Shown here piece by piece: positions 33,532 to 42,292 of a DNA stretch of 64,000 nucleotides. Within the stretch, counting starts at the first letter, position 1. Each line of letters starts with the position of its first letter. Both the position numbers and the translations under genes were made by a program. The stretch comes from Pseudahrensia aquimaris (lineage in GTDB: Bacteria > Pseudomonadota > Alphaproteobacteria > Rhizobiales > Rhizobiaceae). Where the stretch lies: the NCBI RefSeq assembly GCF_042676045.1, contig NZ_JBHTJV010000002.1:1-64000 (forward strand). Direction: 5' to 3'. The notes beneath the pieces are model-generated. The model did no database searches and was not told where the DNA came from. It saw only the letters and a list, made by a program, of their open reading frames with translations.

Positions 33532-34008
33532 CTACGCGCTAGCGTTGTTGCCAAACAGCGCTGATACTGATCCGTCGAGTTCCATGAACAGGGCCTCAAC
33601 CACCAGATCCGGCTCGCGCTCAGCGGCCTCATCGATCAATTTCTGCATCCAGTGGCGATGAACTGCGAGCTCCTCTTCCGGGTCGTCGGCGCAATGAATA
33701 TCAATGAGTCCTTTGCACGCGCCGCAGTCCCGATGGTCAATGACAATGAGCCTGCGAATGCCATGGAGTTCGCGCGCTAGGCGGACGTGTTCCCAGAAGG
33801 TTTGCCCCCACGCATTGCGCTTATACGTCAACGCGCCAATCGCTGCGCCTGCCAAAATGACTTGATCGTAACTGTCGCGCATCCCGCGAGCTTCCATGTA
33901 GCGGGTCACATCATCAACCAAACGGTAATCCATGCAATTCAGCACCAAGGCTTCTGCATGATGAGGCGACGACCCAATTTCGCTCTCTTGCTTGGTTTCT
34001 TCCGTCAT
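33532..34008 (-). CDS. Beta-carbonic-anhydrase-like protein
   Basis: 158 residues from the ATG at 34008. VLNCMDYRLVDD holds the first zinc cysteine with its Asp-Arg pair, and VIDHRDCGACKG holds the histidine and second cysteine, so the zinc site of beta carbonic anhydrases is present. It is shorter than classic enzymes (about 200-220). The frame extends to 34122, but that extension has no Shine-Dalgarno sequence and covers a FixK-type box; starting at 34008 puts the box 71.5 bp upstream, in line with the rest of the island. It is divergent from a SulP transporter gene, a pairing that suggests bicarbonate supply. Confidence 0.75.
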   Translation of the reverse strand: MTEETKQESEIGSSPHHAEALVLNCMDYRLVDDVTRYMEARGMRDSYDQVILAGAAIGALTYKRNAWGQTFWEHVRLARELHGIRRLIVIDHRDCGACKGLIDIHCADDPEEELAVHRHWMQKLIDEAAEREPDLVVEALFMELDGSVSALFGNNASA

Positions 34009-34072
34009 TGGCTTGGCGCTCACACTGAAAAATTCTGTCGCGCTGACTCTAGATTTGCCGCCAGCTTTGCCT

Positions 34073-34086
34073 TTGACCTTAGTCAA
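34073..34086. promoter_or_regulatory. FixK box shared by carbonic anhydrase and SulP genes
   Basis: TTGAC-CTTA-GTCAA, perfectly symmetric half-sites. The centre is 71.5 bp from the 34008 start and 72.5 bp from the 34152 start. Confidence 0.65.
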
Positions 34087-34151
34087 TTCAGATGGGCGAG
34101 TTCTGCCTATGACTTGTTTCATTCATTGAAATGTAATCGCAGGACAGCGCG

Positions 34152-35924
34152 ATGAAACTTGGTCAGTCGTTAAAGTTCGTGTCGCAAATTGGGATTTTCG
34201 ACTGGTTGCCGAAATACAAGCGGTCTGACTTGGCAGATGATGGTTTGGCGGGCTTGATTGTCGCCATCATGTTGGTGCCTCAGGGCATGGCATACGCGCT
34301 GCTCGCGGGCCTGCCACCGCAAGTGGGTCTTTACGCCAGTATCGTTCCTTTGATCCTCTATGGAGTATTCGGAAGCAGCCGCACCTTGGCCGTTGGTCCG
34401 GTTGCGATCGTCTCGCTGATGGTCGCCAGCGTGCTTGGTGATCTTGCCGATGTAGGAACAGTCGATATGGTGTCTGGCGCCCTCATCCTGGCATTCCTAA
34501 GCGGCGCGATGTTGCTCCTCATGGGCTTGGCACGTTTGGGCTTTCTGGTGAATTTTCTCAGTCACCCCGTTATCTCCGGCTTTTCGAGTGCGGCTGCGCT
34601 GGTGATCGGCATTTCGCAGCTGAAACATCTGTTGGGTTTTGACATTCCCCGCAGCCATCTCATCACGGAAACCTTTGCACACGCGTTCACCAATATCGCG
34701 CAATTGAACGTGCCGACTTTTGCGATAGCGATGCTTGCCTTAACGATTTTGCTGGTGTGGCGAAGCGGCCTGCCTTCCTTGTTGGCGCGAACGCCTCTAC
34801 CCAAACCGGTTATGAATTCCATCGCCAAGGCCGGGCCATTGGTTTGTGTTGTGGTCACCATTTTGCTGGTTTGGGTGTTCGATCTTGGCGGACAATACGG
34901 TGTGAGCATTGTTGGCGAGGTGCCTTCAGGGCTTCCGCCACTGACGCTCCCTTCGTTTGAAGTTGATGTGATCTCCCAGCTTGTTCCTGCGGCTTTCCTG
35001 ATATCTGTCGTTGGTTTTTTGGAGAGTGTTTCGGTTGCCAAAACACTGGCAAGCAAGAAGCGCCAGAAGGTTGATGCGAACCAAGAGCTAGTAGCGCTCG
35101 GCGCGGCAAATATCGGCGCTGCTTTTACCGGGGGTTATCCTGTAACGGGTGGATTTAGCCGTTCGTTGGTGAACTTTACTGCAGGAGCGGTAACGCCGCT
35201 TGCGTCGATTTTTACGGCAGGCCTGGTAGCGCTCAGCGTTGTTTTTCTAACGCCGCTGCTCTTTTTTCTGCCCAAAGCCACACTTGCGGCGATCATTATG
35301 GTGGCGGTCAGCAGCCTGATCGATTTGAAAGCTGTACGAACCGCGTGGACTTACAACAAAGCTGATGCCGGGTCGCTGCTGGTGACCTTCGGTGCAGTGC
35401 TTCTGTTGGGGGTCGAGGCTGGCATTGTGGCGGGTGCTATTTTGTCCATCGCGCTGTACCTCTGGCGCACGAGCCGACCCCACGTTGCGGTGGTCGGACG
35501 TGTTGGAAAGACAGAGCATTTCAGAAACGAATTGCGCCACGAGGTGCAAACTTATCCATCGCTTTTGGCCGTTCGCGTGGACGAGAGTCTGTATTTTGCC
35601 AATGCAGCATTTTTGGAAGCGCGACTGTTGGCGGACGTCGCGGATCATCCCGATGTCACAGATCTCGTTTTGATCATGAGTGCCGTGAACTTCATCGACG
35701 GTAGCGCTCTGGAAAGTCTTGAAAATCTAATTGAGCGGCTGCGTGATGCAGGGGTGACTTTGCATTTGGCAGAAGTGAAGGGGCCGGTGATGGACGGCCT
35801 TAACAAGGTGGACTTTGAGGCCAAACTTCAACCGGGCCGCGTCTTTCTGTCGACGCACGAGGCTCACAGATTGCTGCTGGGTGCTGATGAGATTGGTGAC
35901 GTTTCCATGAAACTCCCTGCTTGA
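34152..35924 (+). CDS. SulP-family anion transporter with STAS domain
   Basis: 590 residues. The SulP core starts with DGLAGLIVAIMLVPQGMAYA and LPPQVGLYASIVPLILYGVF, followed by some 12-14 helices (residues 25-420) including GGYPVTGGFSRSLVNF. A cytoplasmic STAS domain occupies about 440-570 (PSLLAVRVDESLYFANAAFL, then MSAVNFIDGSALESL). SulP transporters carry sulfate or bicarbonate. The divergent carbonic-anhydrase-like gene favours bicarbonate; the sulfur genes around would equally allow sulfate. A FixK-type box is shared with the divergent gene. Its stop codon overlaps the next FixK box. Confidence 0.92.
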   Translation: MKLGQSLKFVSQIGIFDWLPKYKRSDLADDGLAGLIVAIMLVPQGMAYALLAGLPPQVGLYASIVPLILYGVFGSSRTLAVGPVAIVSLMVASVLGDLADVGTVDMVSGALILAFLSGAMLLLMGLARLGFLVNFLSHPVISGFSSAAALVIGISQLKHLLGFDIPRSHLITETFAHAFTNIAQLNVPTFAIAMLALTILLVWRSGLPSLLARTPLPKPVMNSIAKAGPLVCVVVTILLVWVFDLGGQYGVSIVGEVPSGLPPLTLPSFEVDVISQLVPAAFLISVVGFLESVSVAKTLASKKRQKVDANQELVALGAANIGAAFTGGYPVTGGFSRSLVNFTAGAVTPLASIFTAGLVALSVVFLTPLLFFLPKATLAAIIMVAVSSLIDLKAVRTAWTYNKADAGSLLVTFGAVLLLGVEAGIVAGAILSIALYLWRTSRPHVAVVGRVGKTEHFRNELRHEVQTYPSLLAVRVDESLYFANAAFLEARLLADVADHPDVTDLVLIMSAVNFIDGSALESLENLIERLRDAGVTLHLAEVKGPVMDGLNKVDFEAKLQPGRVFLSTHEAHRLLLGADEIGDVSMKLPA

Positions 35925-35934
35925 TTCAGGTCAA
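35921..35934 (+). promoter_or_regulatory. FixK/FNR box (rhodanese-APC operon)
   Basis: TTGAT-TCAG-GTCAA overlapping the SulP stop codon; centre 64.5 bp before the rhodanese start. Confidence 0.7.
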
Positions 35935-35991
35935 TTGGTGCGGCTTGTCTCTCGATAGCATGCCGGCACAATCCAAAAGGAGACAAGGTCC

Positions 35992-36372
35992 ATGCTGAAA
36001 ATGGGATTCAAAGCGCTGCTGGCGCAGGCAAATGCCGAGATCAATACGATTTCCGTAAGCGACTTCGACTATCTTGAAGATTCGCCCGACACGGTGGTTG
36101 TCGATGTGCGAGATTCTTTTGAGCGCGAAACTGAGGGCGCTATCCCGGGTTCCATTCATGCGCCACGAGGAATGCTGGAGTTTCATGCCGATCCGGAATC
36201 TCCTGCTTATTTATCAGCGCTCTATCCCGAAGCGCGTGTCATTCTGTATTGCGGCACTGGCGGTCGATCCGCATTGGCTGCCAAGACTCTTTCTGACATG
36301 GGCTATGCGGAAGTCTCCTCACTTGCTGGAGGTTTCGCAGCTTGGAAAGCTGCTAACAAAAAGACGATTTAG
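35992..36372 (+). CDS. Rhodanese-domain protein (sulfurtransferase)
   Basis: 126 residues, single rhodanese domain: VVDVRDSFERETEGAIPGS near residue 37 and active-site loop LYCGTGGRSALAA with Cys87. The six-residue CGTGGR loop is that of sulfur- rather than phosphate-handling rhodaneses. It moves persulfide sulfur between carriers, fitting with SQR and the ETHE1-like enzyme in the same island. It lies 15 bp before the APC permease gene in one operon. Confidence 0.9.
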   Translation: MLKMGFKALLAQANAEINTISVSDFDYLEDSPDTVVVDVRDSFERETEGAIPGSIHAPRGMLEFHADPESPAYLSALYPEARVILYCGTGGRSALAAKTLSDMGYAEVSSLAGGFAAWKAANKKTI

Positions 36373-36387
36373 AGCGGGGATTAAGGC

Positions 36388-37632
36388 ATGTCCGCTTTTC
36401 GCACAGACAAAGCTATAAATTCGGTGGGTCTGCAGCGAACGCTCTCGTTGCCTTACGTTATTTTATACGGCTTAGGGGTCACGGTCGGCGCGGGCATCTA
36501 TGTCCTGGTCGGTGAGGTTATCTCCCGTTCCGGCCAACATGCACCGGTGTCGTTCATCATCGCTGGGCTGGTCATGCTTTTGCCTGCGGCTGCTTTTGCT
36601 GAGCTCACAGGCCGAATGCCTTATGCTGCCGCTGAAGCTCACTTTGTGGGCACAGGCTTTAATTCTTCCAAGCTGTTCCTGTTGGTGGGCCTTGCTGTAG
36701 CAGCGGTTGGGCTTATCTCCTCCGCCGCCATCGCACACGGTGCCGTTGGCTATATTTCCCAATTGGTTGGATGGCCGCTTTGGGCTCTTTTGATTTTGGT
36801 TATTCTTGCAACCGGCTTGGTTTCGGGAGTCGAGATCCGCAACTCCATCGCCATGGCCGGGCTGCTCACCCTGATAGAGGTGGGTGGGCTTCTCGCAATT
36901 GTCGTAGGATCAATGTGGAGCGGCAATGATTTGGTGGAGCAAGCGGTGAAAGCTGTTCCCACATCTCTATCGCCAACGCTTTGGAGCGGGATTGCCGCCT
37001 CCAGTCTGCTGGCATTCTTCGCCTTCATCGGTTTTGAGGACATCGATTCCATCGCCGAAGAAACCGTGAACCCGCAAAAAACCCTGTCGCGGGGGATTTT
37101 CATCACGCTCTTTGCCAGCATCGCTATCTACATCGCCGTTATCTTGGCTTCCTTGGCAGCCGTTCCGGTAGAAGAAATTGCAGGCAACCGTGCCCCCCTC
37201 ACAATCGTGTTTTCCAAGACCACGCCCTTCTCGCCGCTCATCATCACGTTAATTGCCATCGTCGCCACGGTGAACGGCATCATTGTTCAGTTGATTATGT
37301 CCGCCCGCGTCATCTACGGCTTGGCCAATCGCGGCTCTCTGCCATCCGTTCTGGCCAAGATCAGTCCCATGACGCGCACGCCGTTGATATCAACGGGTGT
37401 CTCGGTTGCCATTGTTCTAAGCCTTGCCCTGGCTTTCCCGATAGATCGCTTGGCCGAATGGACTTCGGCGATCACGCTGGCGATTTTCATGTTGGTTTGT
37501 GCAGCACTGATCCGCATCAAGAAGGGAGGTGAACCCGCGCCGGAGGGAACCTTCATCGTGCCCGTTTGGGTGCCCTATGGGGGCATTGTCGCTTGCGCCG
37601 CACTGCTGATAGCGGGCCTCTGGGCCGGGTAG
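36388..37632 (+). CDS. APC-superfamily amino acid/polyamine permease
   Basis: 414 residues, about 12 membrane helices. The start YGLGVTVGAGIYVLVGEVIS is the APC helix 1 signature with its unwound GAGIY, and FFAFIGFEDIDSIAEETVNP is the conserved helix 6-7 region with the EE motif. It is shorter than most family members but appears complete. The substrate cannot be told. It follows the rhodanese gene by 15 bp, so expression should depend on the FixK-type box at 35921. Confidence 0.88.
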   Translation: MSAFRTDKAINSVGLQRTLSLPYVILYGLGVTVGAGIYVLVGEVISRSGQHAPVSFIIAGLVMLLPAAAFAELTGRMPYAAAEAHFVGTGFNSSKLFLLVGLAVAAVGLISSAAIAHGAVGYISQLVGWPLWALLILVILATGLVSGVEIRNSIAMAGLLTLIEVGGLLAIVVGSMWSGNDLVEQAVKAVPTSLSPTLWSGIAASSLLAFFAFIGFEDIDSIAEETVNPQKTLSRGIFITLFASIAIYIAVILASLAAVPVEEIAGNRAPLTIVFSKTTPFSPLIITLIAIVATVNGIIVQLIMSARVIYGLANRGSLPSVLAKISPMTRTPLISTGVSVAIVLSLALAFPIDRLAEWTSAITLAIFMLVCAALIRIKKGGEPAPEGTFIVPVWVPYGGIVACAALLIAGLWAG

Positions 37633-37660
37633 TCGGACAGGCTAAGCATTTTCAACCCGG

Positions 37661-37674
37661 TTGAGCGAAATCAA
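37661..37674 (+). promoter_or_regulatory. FixK/FNR box (37735-37974 operon)
   Basis: TTGAG-CGAA-ATCAA, one mismatch; centre 67.5 bp before the ATG at 37735. Confidence 0.6.
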
Positions 37675-37734
37675 TTTCTGAATTCCCCATTGCTCCACAC
37701 TGTAAATCAAGTTGGACCAACAAGGAGGATGCAC

Positions 37735-37977
37735 ATGAACCATTTTGACACATTCGGATTTGGTTACGGCCACGGGTTTGGCCTCAGCTACGGCCTGCTA
37801 TGGATGCTGCTGTTGAGTGTCATCATCATTGTCCCGATCTGGAGAATAGTGAGCAGGGCTGGTCTTCATCCCTTGCTGAGCCTTCTAATCCTCATTCCAT
37901 TCGTGAATTTGCTCTTCCTGTATTATCTCGCCTTTGCACCATGGAAGCGGTCGTCCGATCAGAGTGCTGCGATATGA
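37735..37977 (+). CDS. Small two-helix membrane protein
   Basis: 80 residues. A glycine/aromatic-rich start (GFGYGHGFGLSYG) is followed by two membrane helices (LLWMLLLSVIIIVPIW and LLSLLILIPFVNLLFLYYLA). A strong AAGGAGG seven bases before the ATG at 37735 fixes the start over the frame's earlier codons. ATGA overlap with the next gene. It resembles small uncharacterised membrane proteins found with VIT or Usp genes; function unknown. Confidence 0.65.
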   Translation: MNHFDTFGFGYGHGFGLSYGLLWMLLLSVIIIVPIWRIVSRAGLHPLLSLLILIPFVNLLFLYYLAFAPWKRSSDQSAAI

Positions 37978-38456
37978 GCGGATCTGGAAACAGGGATGCG
38001 GATCTCAAGGTCGGCATCAGGGAATATATCGGACCGGTGCGTTGGCAGATCGTCAAGACGCTGCCCTTTATCTATTCGCTCATCATTCCAATCGTGTTGC
38101 TTGACCTATTCGTCTCACTCTATCACGCCGTGTGCTTTCCGGCCTTTGGAATCGCTAAAATCCGTCGGGCGGATTTCCTTGTGTTTGACCGGCATAAGCT
38201 CGCCTACCTCAATGCGCTTGAAAAGCTGAACTGCCTCTACTGCGCTTATGCCAATGGCGTGATCGCCTATGCGGGCGAAGTTGCATCGCTAACAGAAAAG
38301 CGTTGGTGCCCCATCAAGCATGATGAGCCTGTGAAGGGCAGGGATGATTGCTATCAAGAGTTTCCAGAATATGGAGACGGTCAAGAGTATCGGGAACGCT
38401 TCCGACCCGATCAGGAACCGTCGATTGGACCGAAGGCGTCACTCAAAGATGTCTGA
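37974..38456 (+). CDS. Membrane-associated protein of unknown function
   Basis: 160 residues beginning in the stop codon of 37735. One hydrophobic stretch (TLPFIYSLIIPIVLLDLFVS), then FGIAKIRRADFLVFDRHKL and LNCLYCAYANGVIAYAGEVA with a CxxC-like pair, then CPIKH. The layout (helix, DRxxLxYLNxxEKxNCxYCxYxNG) recurs in a family of small alphaproteobacterial membrane proteins, role unknown. The end overlaps the 3' end of the convergent kinase gene by 18 nt. Confidence 0.65.
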   Translation: MSGSGNRDADLKVGIREYIGPVRWQIVKTLPFIYSLIIPIVLLDLFVSLYHAVCFPAFGIAKIRRADFLVFDRHKLAYLNALEKLNCLYCAYANGVIAYAGEVASLTEKRWCPIKHDEPVKGRDDCYQEFPEYGDGQEYRERFRPDQEPSIGPKASLKDV

Positions 38457-40706
38457 AAGCGTCTCTGCCAATTCCTGGATCGAATAGGGTTTATGAAGCC
38501 ACTTCGTTCCATGGTTTGGAATGATGCCATCTTCTGCATATCCTGATGCGATTAGCTTCTTGATCGCGGGATAATCGCTGGCAACAATCTCCAGTAGATC
38601 ACCGCCCGTCATCCCGCCCGGCATAATCATATCCGTAAACACCAGATCGATATCATCGCGGACCCGCAAAATATCGAGCGCCTGTTGGCCAGACGTGGCC
38701 TCAACCGCAATGTAGCCGAGAGCAATAAGGCGCTTGAGCGTAACGCGCCGAACGCGCTCGTCATCTTCAACCAGAAGAATGGTCTTTGTTGTTTGTGCCG
38801 TCGGTGCATATTTGACAGTGGTTTCTGACGTCTGGCCGCCCGACGATTTGTCGACGGGCAGATAGAAGCTGATGGCTGTGCCGTAGCCTTCCTCACTGTA
38901 GATCTCGATGAAACCGCCCGACTGCAGTGCAAAACCATGCACCATGCTGAGGCCCAATCCTGTGCCAAGACCAACGGGCTTCGTCGTAAAGAACGGCTCA
39001 AGGACACGGTCTCGAACCTCCGACGTCATGCCGGTTCCCGTGTCGCGAACCGATACGCGTACATAGTCCCCCGCGTTAGCGTCGCCACGCTCCATTGCGG
39101 CATCTTGATCCAAGTGCACATTCGAGGTTTCGAAGATCAATTCGCCGCCGTTAGGCATGGCGTCGCGCGCATTGATGGCTAGGTTCAGCAGCGCGCTATT
39201 GGTCTGGGTCACGTCGATCAGGACTGGGTTGATCGGTTTCTCAAACATGGTGCTGACAAGAATGTCTTCCCCCAAAGTGCGCTGCAACATGTCCATCATG
39301 TCGCCAATCAGCGTGTTCAAATCCACTATCTGAGGGGCCAAAGGTTGCTGCCGTGCGAAGGCTAGCAATTGTTTCGTTAGAGTAGCGCCGTGTTGGGCTG
39401 CGATTGTGGCATCTTCTACCAGCTCACGTTTGTCAGGGTCGTCTTCAAGCATATCCGCTAGAAGTTCATTATTGGCGATGATGACGGTCAAGAGGTTGTT
39501 GAAGTCATGCGCGATGCCGCCGGTCAGTTGGCCGATCGCAACCATCTTGTGCGCTTGGCGTGACCGCTGCTCGCGTTTCTCGCGTTCGGTGATATCTTGG
39601 ACAACCGCAAGGTAAAGCGGAGGATCCTCGTCCCGCATCAGCTGAAGATGAACCTCGACAGGATAGGTGCTGCCGTCCTTGCGCAATTGCTTTGTCTTGA
39701 ACACCAGTAGCTCAGTCGTTCTTTCGCGCAGGGGCGCAATCAATTTCCGGAAAGAGCTCTCGTCATATTCTGGCTTCACATCCACTGGTGTCATTTGGCG
39801 AAATTCGCCGCTGGAATAGCCCATGTTTTGGCGCGCACCGTGGTTGACCTGAACGAAGCGCAAATCTTCAAAGCCAAAAACGTAGATTTCGTGCAGGGAT
39901 CGGTCGAGAATCGCACCAACGCGGCCGCTGAGCGTCTGGGCGTCAACCAACTCCGAAATGTCCTGAATGACGCTGGTAAAAAGCCGGCGCCCCTCAACAC
40001 GCATTTCGCTAATTGCCAAATTGATCGGAAAGACTGTCCCGTCTTTCTTCCGGGCTTCCAGCCGTCGCCCAATACCGATGATGCGCTTCTCGCCCGTCCG
40101 CTTATAGCGATCCATGTATGAATCGTGCTGGTTGGCGTGTTCGGAAGGCATTAGCATTTCGACATTGCGATCAATCACCTCGGCTTCATCATAGCCAAAG
40201 AGCGCTTCGGCAGCTTTGCTGAAGGATCGAACCAGCCCGTCTTCGTCGATTGTGATGATCGCGTCTGGCACTGCATCAATAATGGAACTGAGGCGTGCGC
40301 CTGCGGCTGCGGTGTGCGTGATGTCGCGTGCGGCACCTCGATAACCCGCAAATTGGCCGTCATCATCGAAGATGGCTTTTGCGCTGTTGCAAAGGACCCG
40401 ACGTTCACCATCGTCCCGTATGATGGTCATGGCGTGGTCGCGCCAGTCTTCATGCGCCTTCAGCGCACGCAGCTGAGACTGCCACTGTTGTTCCTCTTCA
40501 GGAATTACACGGCTTCCATGAGCTTCCCAAGGCGTAGTTCCCAACACTTCGCTGATGGAAGTGCCGACGATTTTTTCGAAGTTTGGCGATAAATAGGTGA
40601 AGCGCAGATCGGCGTCCAATTCGAAAAACCAATCGGATGCCGCATCTGCGAAGTCTTTCAATCGCTCGGAGTCTGAGACCAGATCCTTATCAGATTTCGA
40701 GCGCAA
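38439..40706 (-). CDS. Hybrid FixL-like oxygen-sensing histidine kinase (PAS-haemPAS-PAS-HisKA-HATPase-REC)
   Basis: 755 residues, no membrane helix. PAS 1 spans about 15-130, PAS 2 about 135-255 and PAS 3 about 262-375. PAS 2 is FixL-like: QHDSYMDRYKRTG and IIGIGRR place His194, Arg200 and Arg214 at exactly the +6 and +20 spacing of the haem ligand His200 and Arg206/Arg220 of Bradyrhizobium FixL. The kinase core has GGIAHDFNN (phospho-His400), N-box NLAINARDAMPNGG, and GTGLGLS. A receiver domain from about 642 has LVFTDMIMPGG with Asp692. It should autophosphorylate when oxygen leaves the haem. No FixJ gene is nearby; an OmpR-type regulator next to fixK (45949) is the likely target, as for hFixL and FxkR of R. 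etli. Confidence 0.87.
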   Translation of the reverse strand: MRSKSDKDLVSDSERLKDFADAASDWFFELDADLRFTYLSPNFEKIVGTSISEVLGTTPWEAHGSRVIPEEEQQWQSQLRALKAHEDWRDHAMTIIRDDGERRVLCNSAKAIFDDDGQFAGYRGAARDITHTAAAGARLSSIIDAVPDAIITIDEDGLVRSFSKAAEALFGYDEAEVIDRNVEMLMPSEHANQHDSYMDRYKRTGEKRIIGIGRRLEARKKDGTVFPINLAISEMRVEGRRLFTSVIQDISELVDAQTLSGRVGAILDRSLHEIYVFGFEDLRFVQVNHGARQNMGYSSGEFRQMTPVDVKPEYDESSFRKLIAPLRERTTELLVFKTKQLRKDGSTYPVEVHLQLMRDEDPPLYLAVVQDITEREKREQRSRQAHKMVAIGQLTGGIAHDFNNLLTVIIANNELLADMLEDDPDKRELVEDATIAAQHGATLTKQLLAFARQQPLAPQIVDLNTLIGDMMDMLQRTLGEDILVSTMFEKPINPVLIDVTQTNSALLNLAINARDAMPNGGELIFETSNVHLDQDAAMERGDANAGDYVRVSVRDTGTGMTSEVRDRVLEPFFTTKPVGLGTGLGLSMVHGFALQSGGFIEIYSEEGYGTAISFYLPVDKSSGGQTSETTVKYAPTAQTTKTILLVEDDERVRRVTLKRLIALGYIAVEATSGQQALDILRVRDDIDLVFTDMIMPGGMTGGDLLEIVASDYPAIKKLIASGYAEDGIIPNHGTKWLHKPYSIQELAETLSDIFE

Positions 40707-40865
40707 TAATTCACCTCAGAAGCAATCCAGCCCAAACCAACCGAATGGCAAGAAGGCCTGTTTTCAGTCTTCAAACTCTAGCGGCATGAGGGAAATTCGC
40801 AAGCTGATGGAGAAGCGATGCCGATTGTTATGGTTTTCAGTATGGGGCCTTCTCGGCGTCAGCAC

Positions 40866-41189
40866 TCAGCTTTGGTCACGACCCTCTATGGTTGCTTCGC
40901 AAGTTGCTACCCCGCAGGCCTCAACGGAAAACTCTTCGTCGTTGGCTTTCTTCGAGGCATCGAACGAACGACCATCTGCGCACATTACCCTGGCGGAGAC
41001 AAACAGACCTTCAGATTGATTTCGTTCAACAATATTGAGGAAATAGGCAACCTCGCAATCGTGATTGAATTGCATATCGAAGCGCAGCTCTTCAAGCCAC
41101 CCGGCGTCTGTCTGCTGGGCCATGGCAGCGTTGCAAATGAGCGATGTGGCGAGTGCGCAGCAGCATATCAAAGCGTGAAAGGATTTCAT
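40866..41189 (-). CDS. Small exported protein under a perfect FixK box
   Basis: 107 residues from the ATG at 41189, preceded by TAAGGAG. Signal peptide (SFHALICCCALATSLICNAAMA) and a mature part of about 80 residues with four cysteines (HDCEVAYF, MCADGRS, EACGVATCEA). No family recognised. The longer frame from 41396 would overlap the next gene and swallow the promoter, so it is rejected. The perfect box at 41242 predicts strong low-oxygen induction. Confidence 0.7.
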   Translation of the reverse strand: MKSFHALICCCALATSLICNAAMAQQTDAGWLEELRFDMQFNHDCEVAYFLNIVERNQSEGLFVSARVMCADGRSFDASKKANDEEFSVEACGVATCEATIEGRDQS

Positions 41190-41241
41190 GGCGGGCTCCT
41201 TATAAGCTTCTGCAGCATTGCGGTATTTTGGCGAGATCAGG

Positions 41242-41255
41242 TTGATCAAGATCAA
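41242..41255 (-). promoter_or_regulatory. FixK/FNR box (40866 gene), perfect consensus
   Basis: TTGAT-CAAG-ATCAA, all ten consensus bases; centre 59.5 bp before the ATG at 41189. Confidence 0.82.
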
Positions 41256-41326
41256 TCGACGGGGCCCAATCCAAATTTTTGAATGACTGTCGTTCGTTGA
41301 AGACTGGTGCCGTGCTCCACTCACGT

Positions 41327-42151
41327 TCAGTGCGCCATTAGAATCGGAATATTTGCCTCTTTCAAAGTTGACCGTGTGGTTCCGCCAATCAGCCATTCCC
41401 GGAAACGCGAATGGCTGTAGCCACCCATGACTATAAGGTCTGCACCAATGTCACTGGCATGTTGCATCAAGACCGATGCGACGTCTCGGCTGCCACGGGG
41501 TATGCGATCCACCGACACAACGAGATGATTACGGGATAGGAAGGCAGCAACATCATCGCCGGGGTTTTCTCCGACTTTATACTCGTCGGGGTCCACCAAA
41601 ACGACATGGGCCTTGGTCGCACCATCAATCCAATTCAAGCTGTGATGCATCGCCTTGGCACTCTCTGGCTCGCCGTTCCAAGCATACAGAACTGTGCCGA
41701 TATCCTTTAGTGGTTTGCCCTTTTGCCCCAAAAACAACACGGGGCGACCGGAGCGCAGGAGCGCCCCGTTGAACGAGCGGCTCAGGGCGTCGTCGTTCAA
41801 GACGTTTCCATCCGGGAAAACTGTGGCGTCCGCGAGCATAGCATGGCCCAAGACTACGTTCTCGATCAGCGCCGCGTCACGACATTCCAGCATGACCGAA
41901 TGTGAGAGATCGGTTTTGGCAAGCATGGTCTGCACTTCGCCAACACGAGCCTTTCCCTCGTTGATCAGCTCATCATTTGCGTCGTGAAAATAAACCGCTG
42001 GAACACCGGGGCTTGCCGCTACGGCTACATTTCTGATGACACCCAAGACGACAACATCCAGATGAGCGCCAAGTTCCTCGGCAAGCAATATCACCGGCTT
42101 CAGCGACCCAATAGGCTGCTCAATGTCATGAATGGTCAACAGCGTTTTCAT
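41327..42151 (-). CDS. Tandem-domain universal stress protein
   Basis: 274 residues in two Usp-like halves. The second half ends with the clear ATP-binding pattern GGYSHSRFREWLIGGTTRST followed by NIPILMAH; the first half (LLTIHDIEQPIGSLKPVILL onward) lacks it and is probably structural. Divergent from the M50 protease gene with one FixK-type box between them. Expected role: protection in oxygen limitation. Confidence 0.9.
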   Translation of the reverse strand: MKTLLTIHDIEQPIGSLKPVILLAEELGAHLDVVVLGVIRNVAVAASPGVPAVYFHDANDELINEGKARVGEVQTMLAKTDLSHSVMLECRDAALIENVVLGHAMLADATVFPDGNVLNDDALSRSFNGALLRSGRPVLFLGQKGKPLKDIGTVLYAWNGEPESAKAMHHSLNWIDGATKAHVVLVDPDEYKVGENPGDDVAAFLSRNHLVVSVDRIPRGSRDVASVLMQHASDIGADLIVMGGYSHSRFREWLIGGTTRSTLKEANIPILMAH

Positions 42152-42218
42152 AGTTAGTTTCCTCTCAAAGCGTTCAACGGGCTTTCAAGGAATCTGTCAC
42201 ACGAAGTGCGCTGACCGT

Positions 42219-42232
42219 TTGAGCAAGATCAA
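42219..42232. promoter_or_regulatory. FixK/FNR box shared by usp (41327) and M50 protease genes
   Basis: TTGAG-CAAG-ATCAA, nine of ten bases; centre 74.5 bp from the 42151 start and 67.5 bp from the 42293 start. Confidence 0.7.
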
Positions 42233-42292
42233 TTGTTGACTGGCTGTCTGGGACAATACTGAACGGACCAACAGGTCTAACTGGGTGGAGAG

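Noticed and set aside
41016..41029. Further FixK-like site TTGAT-TTCG-TTCAA
   Set aside because: It lies inside the 40866 coding sequence and is not upstream of any start.
40866..41396. Long form of the small exported protein
   Set aside because: The ATG at 41189 has a good ribosome-binding site and signal peptide; the longer form would include the perfect FixK box and overlap the usp gene.
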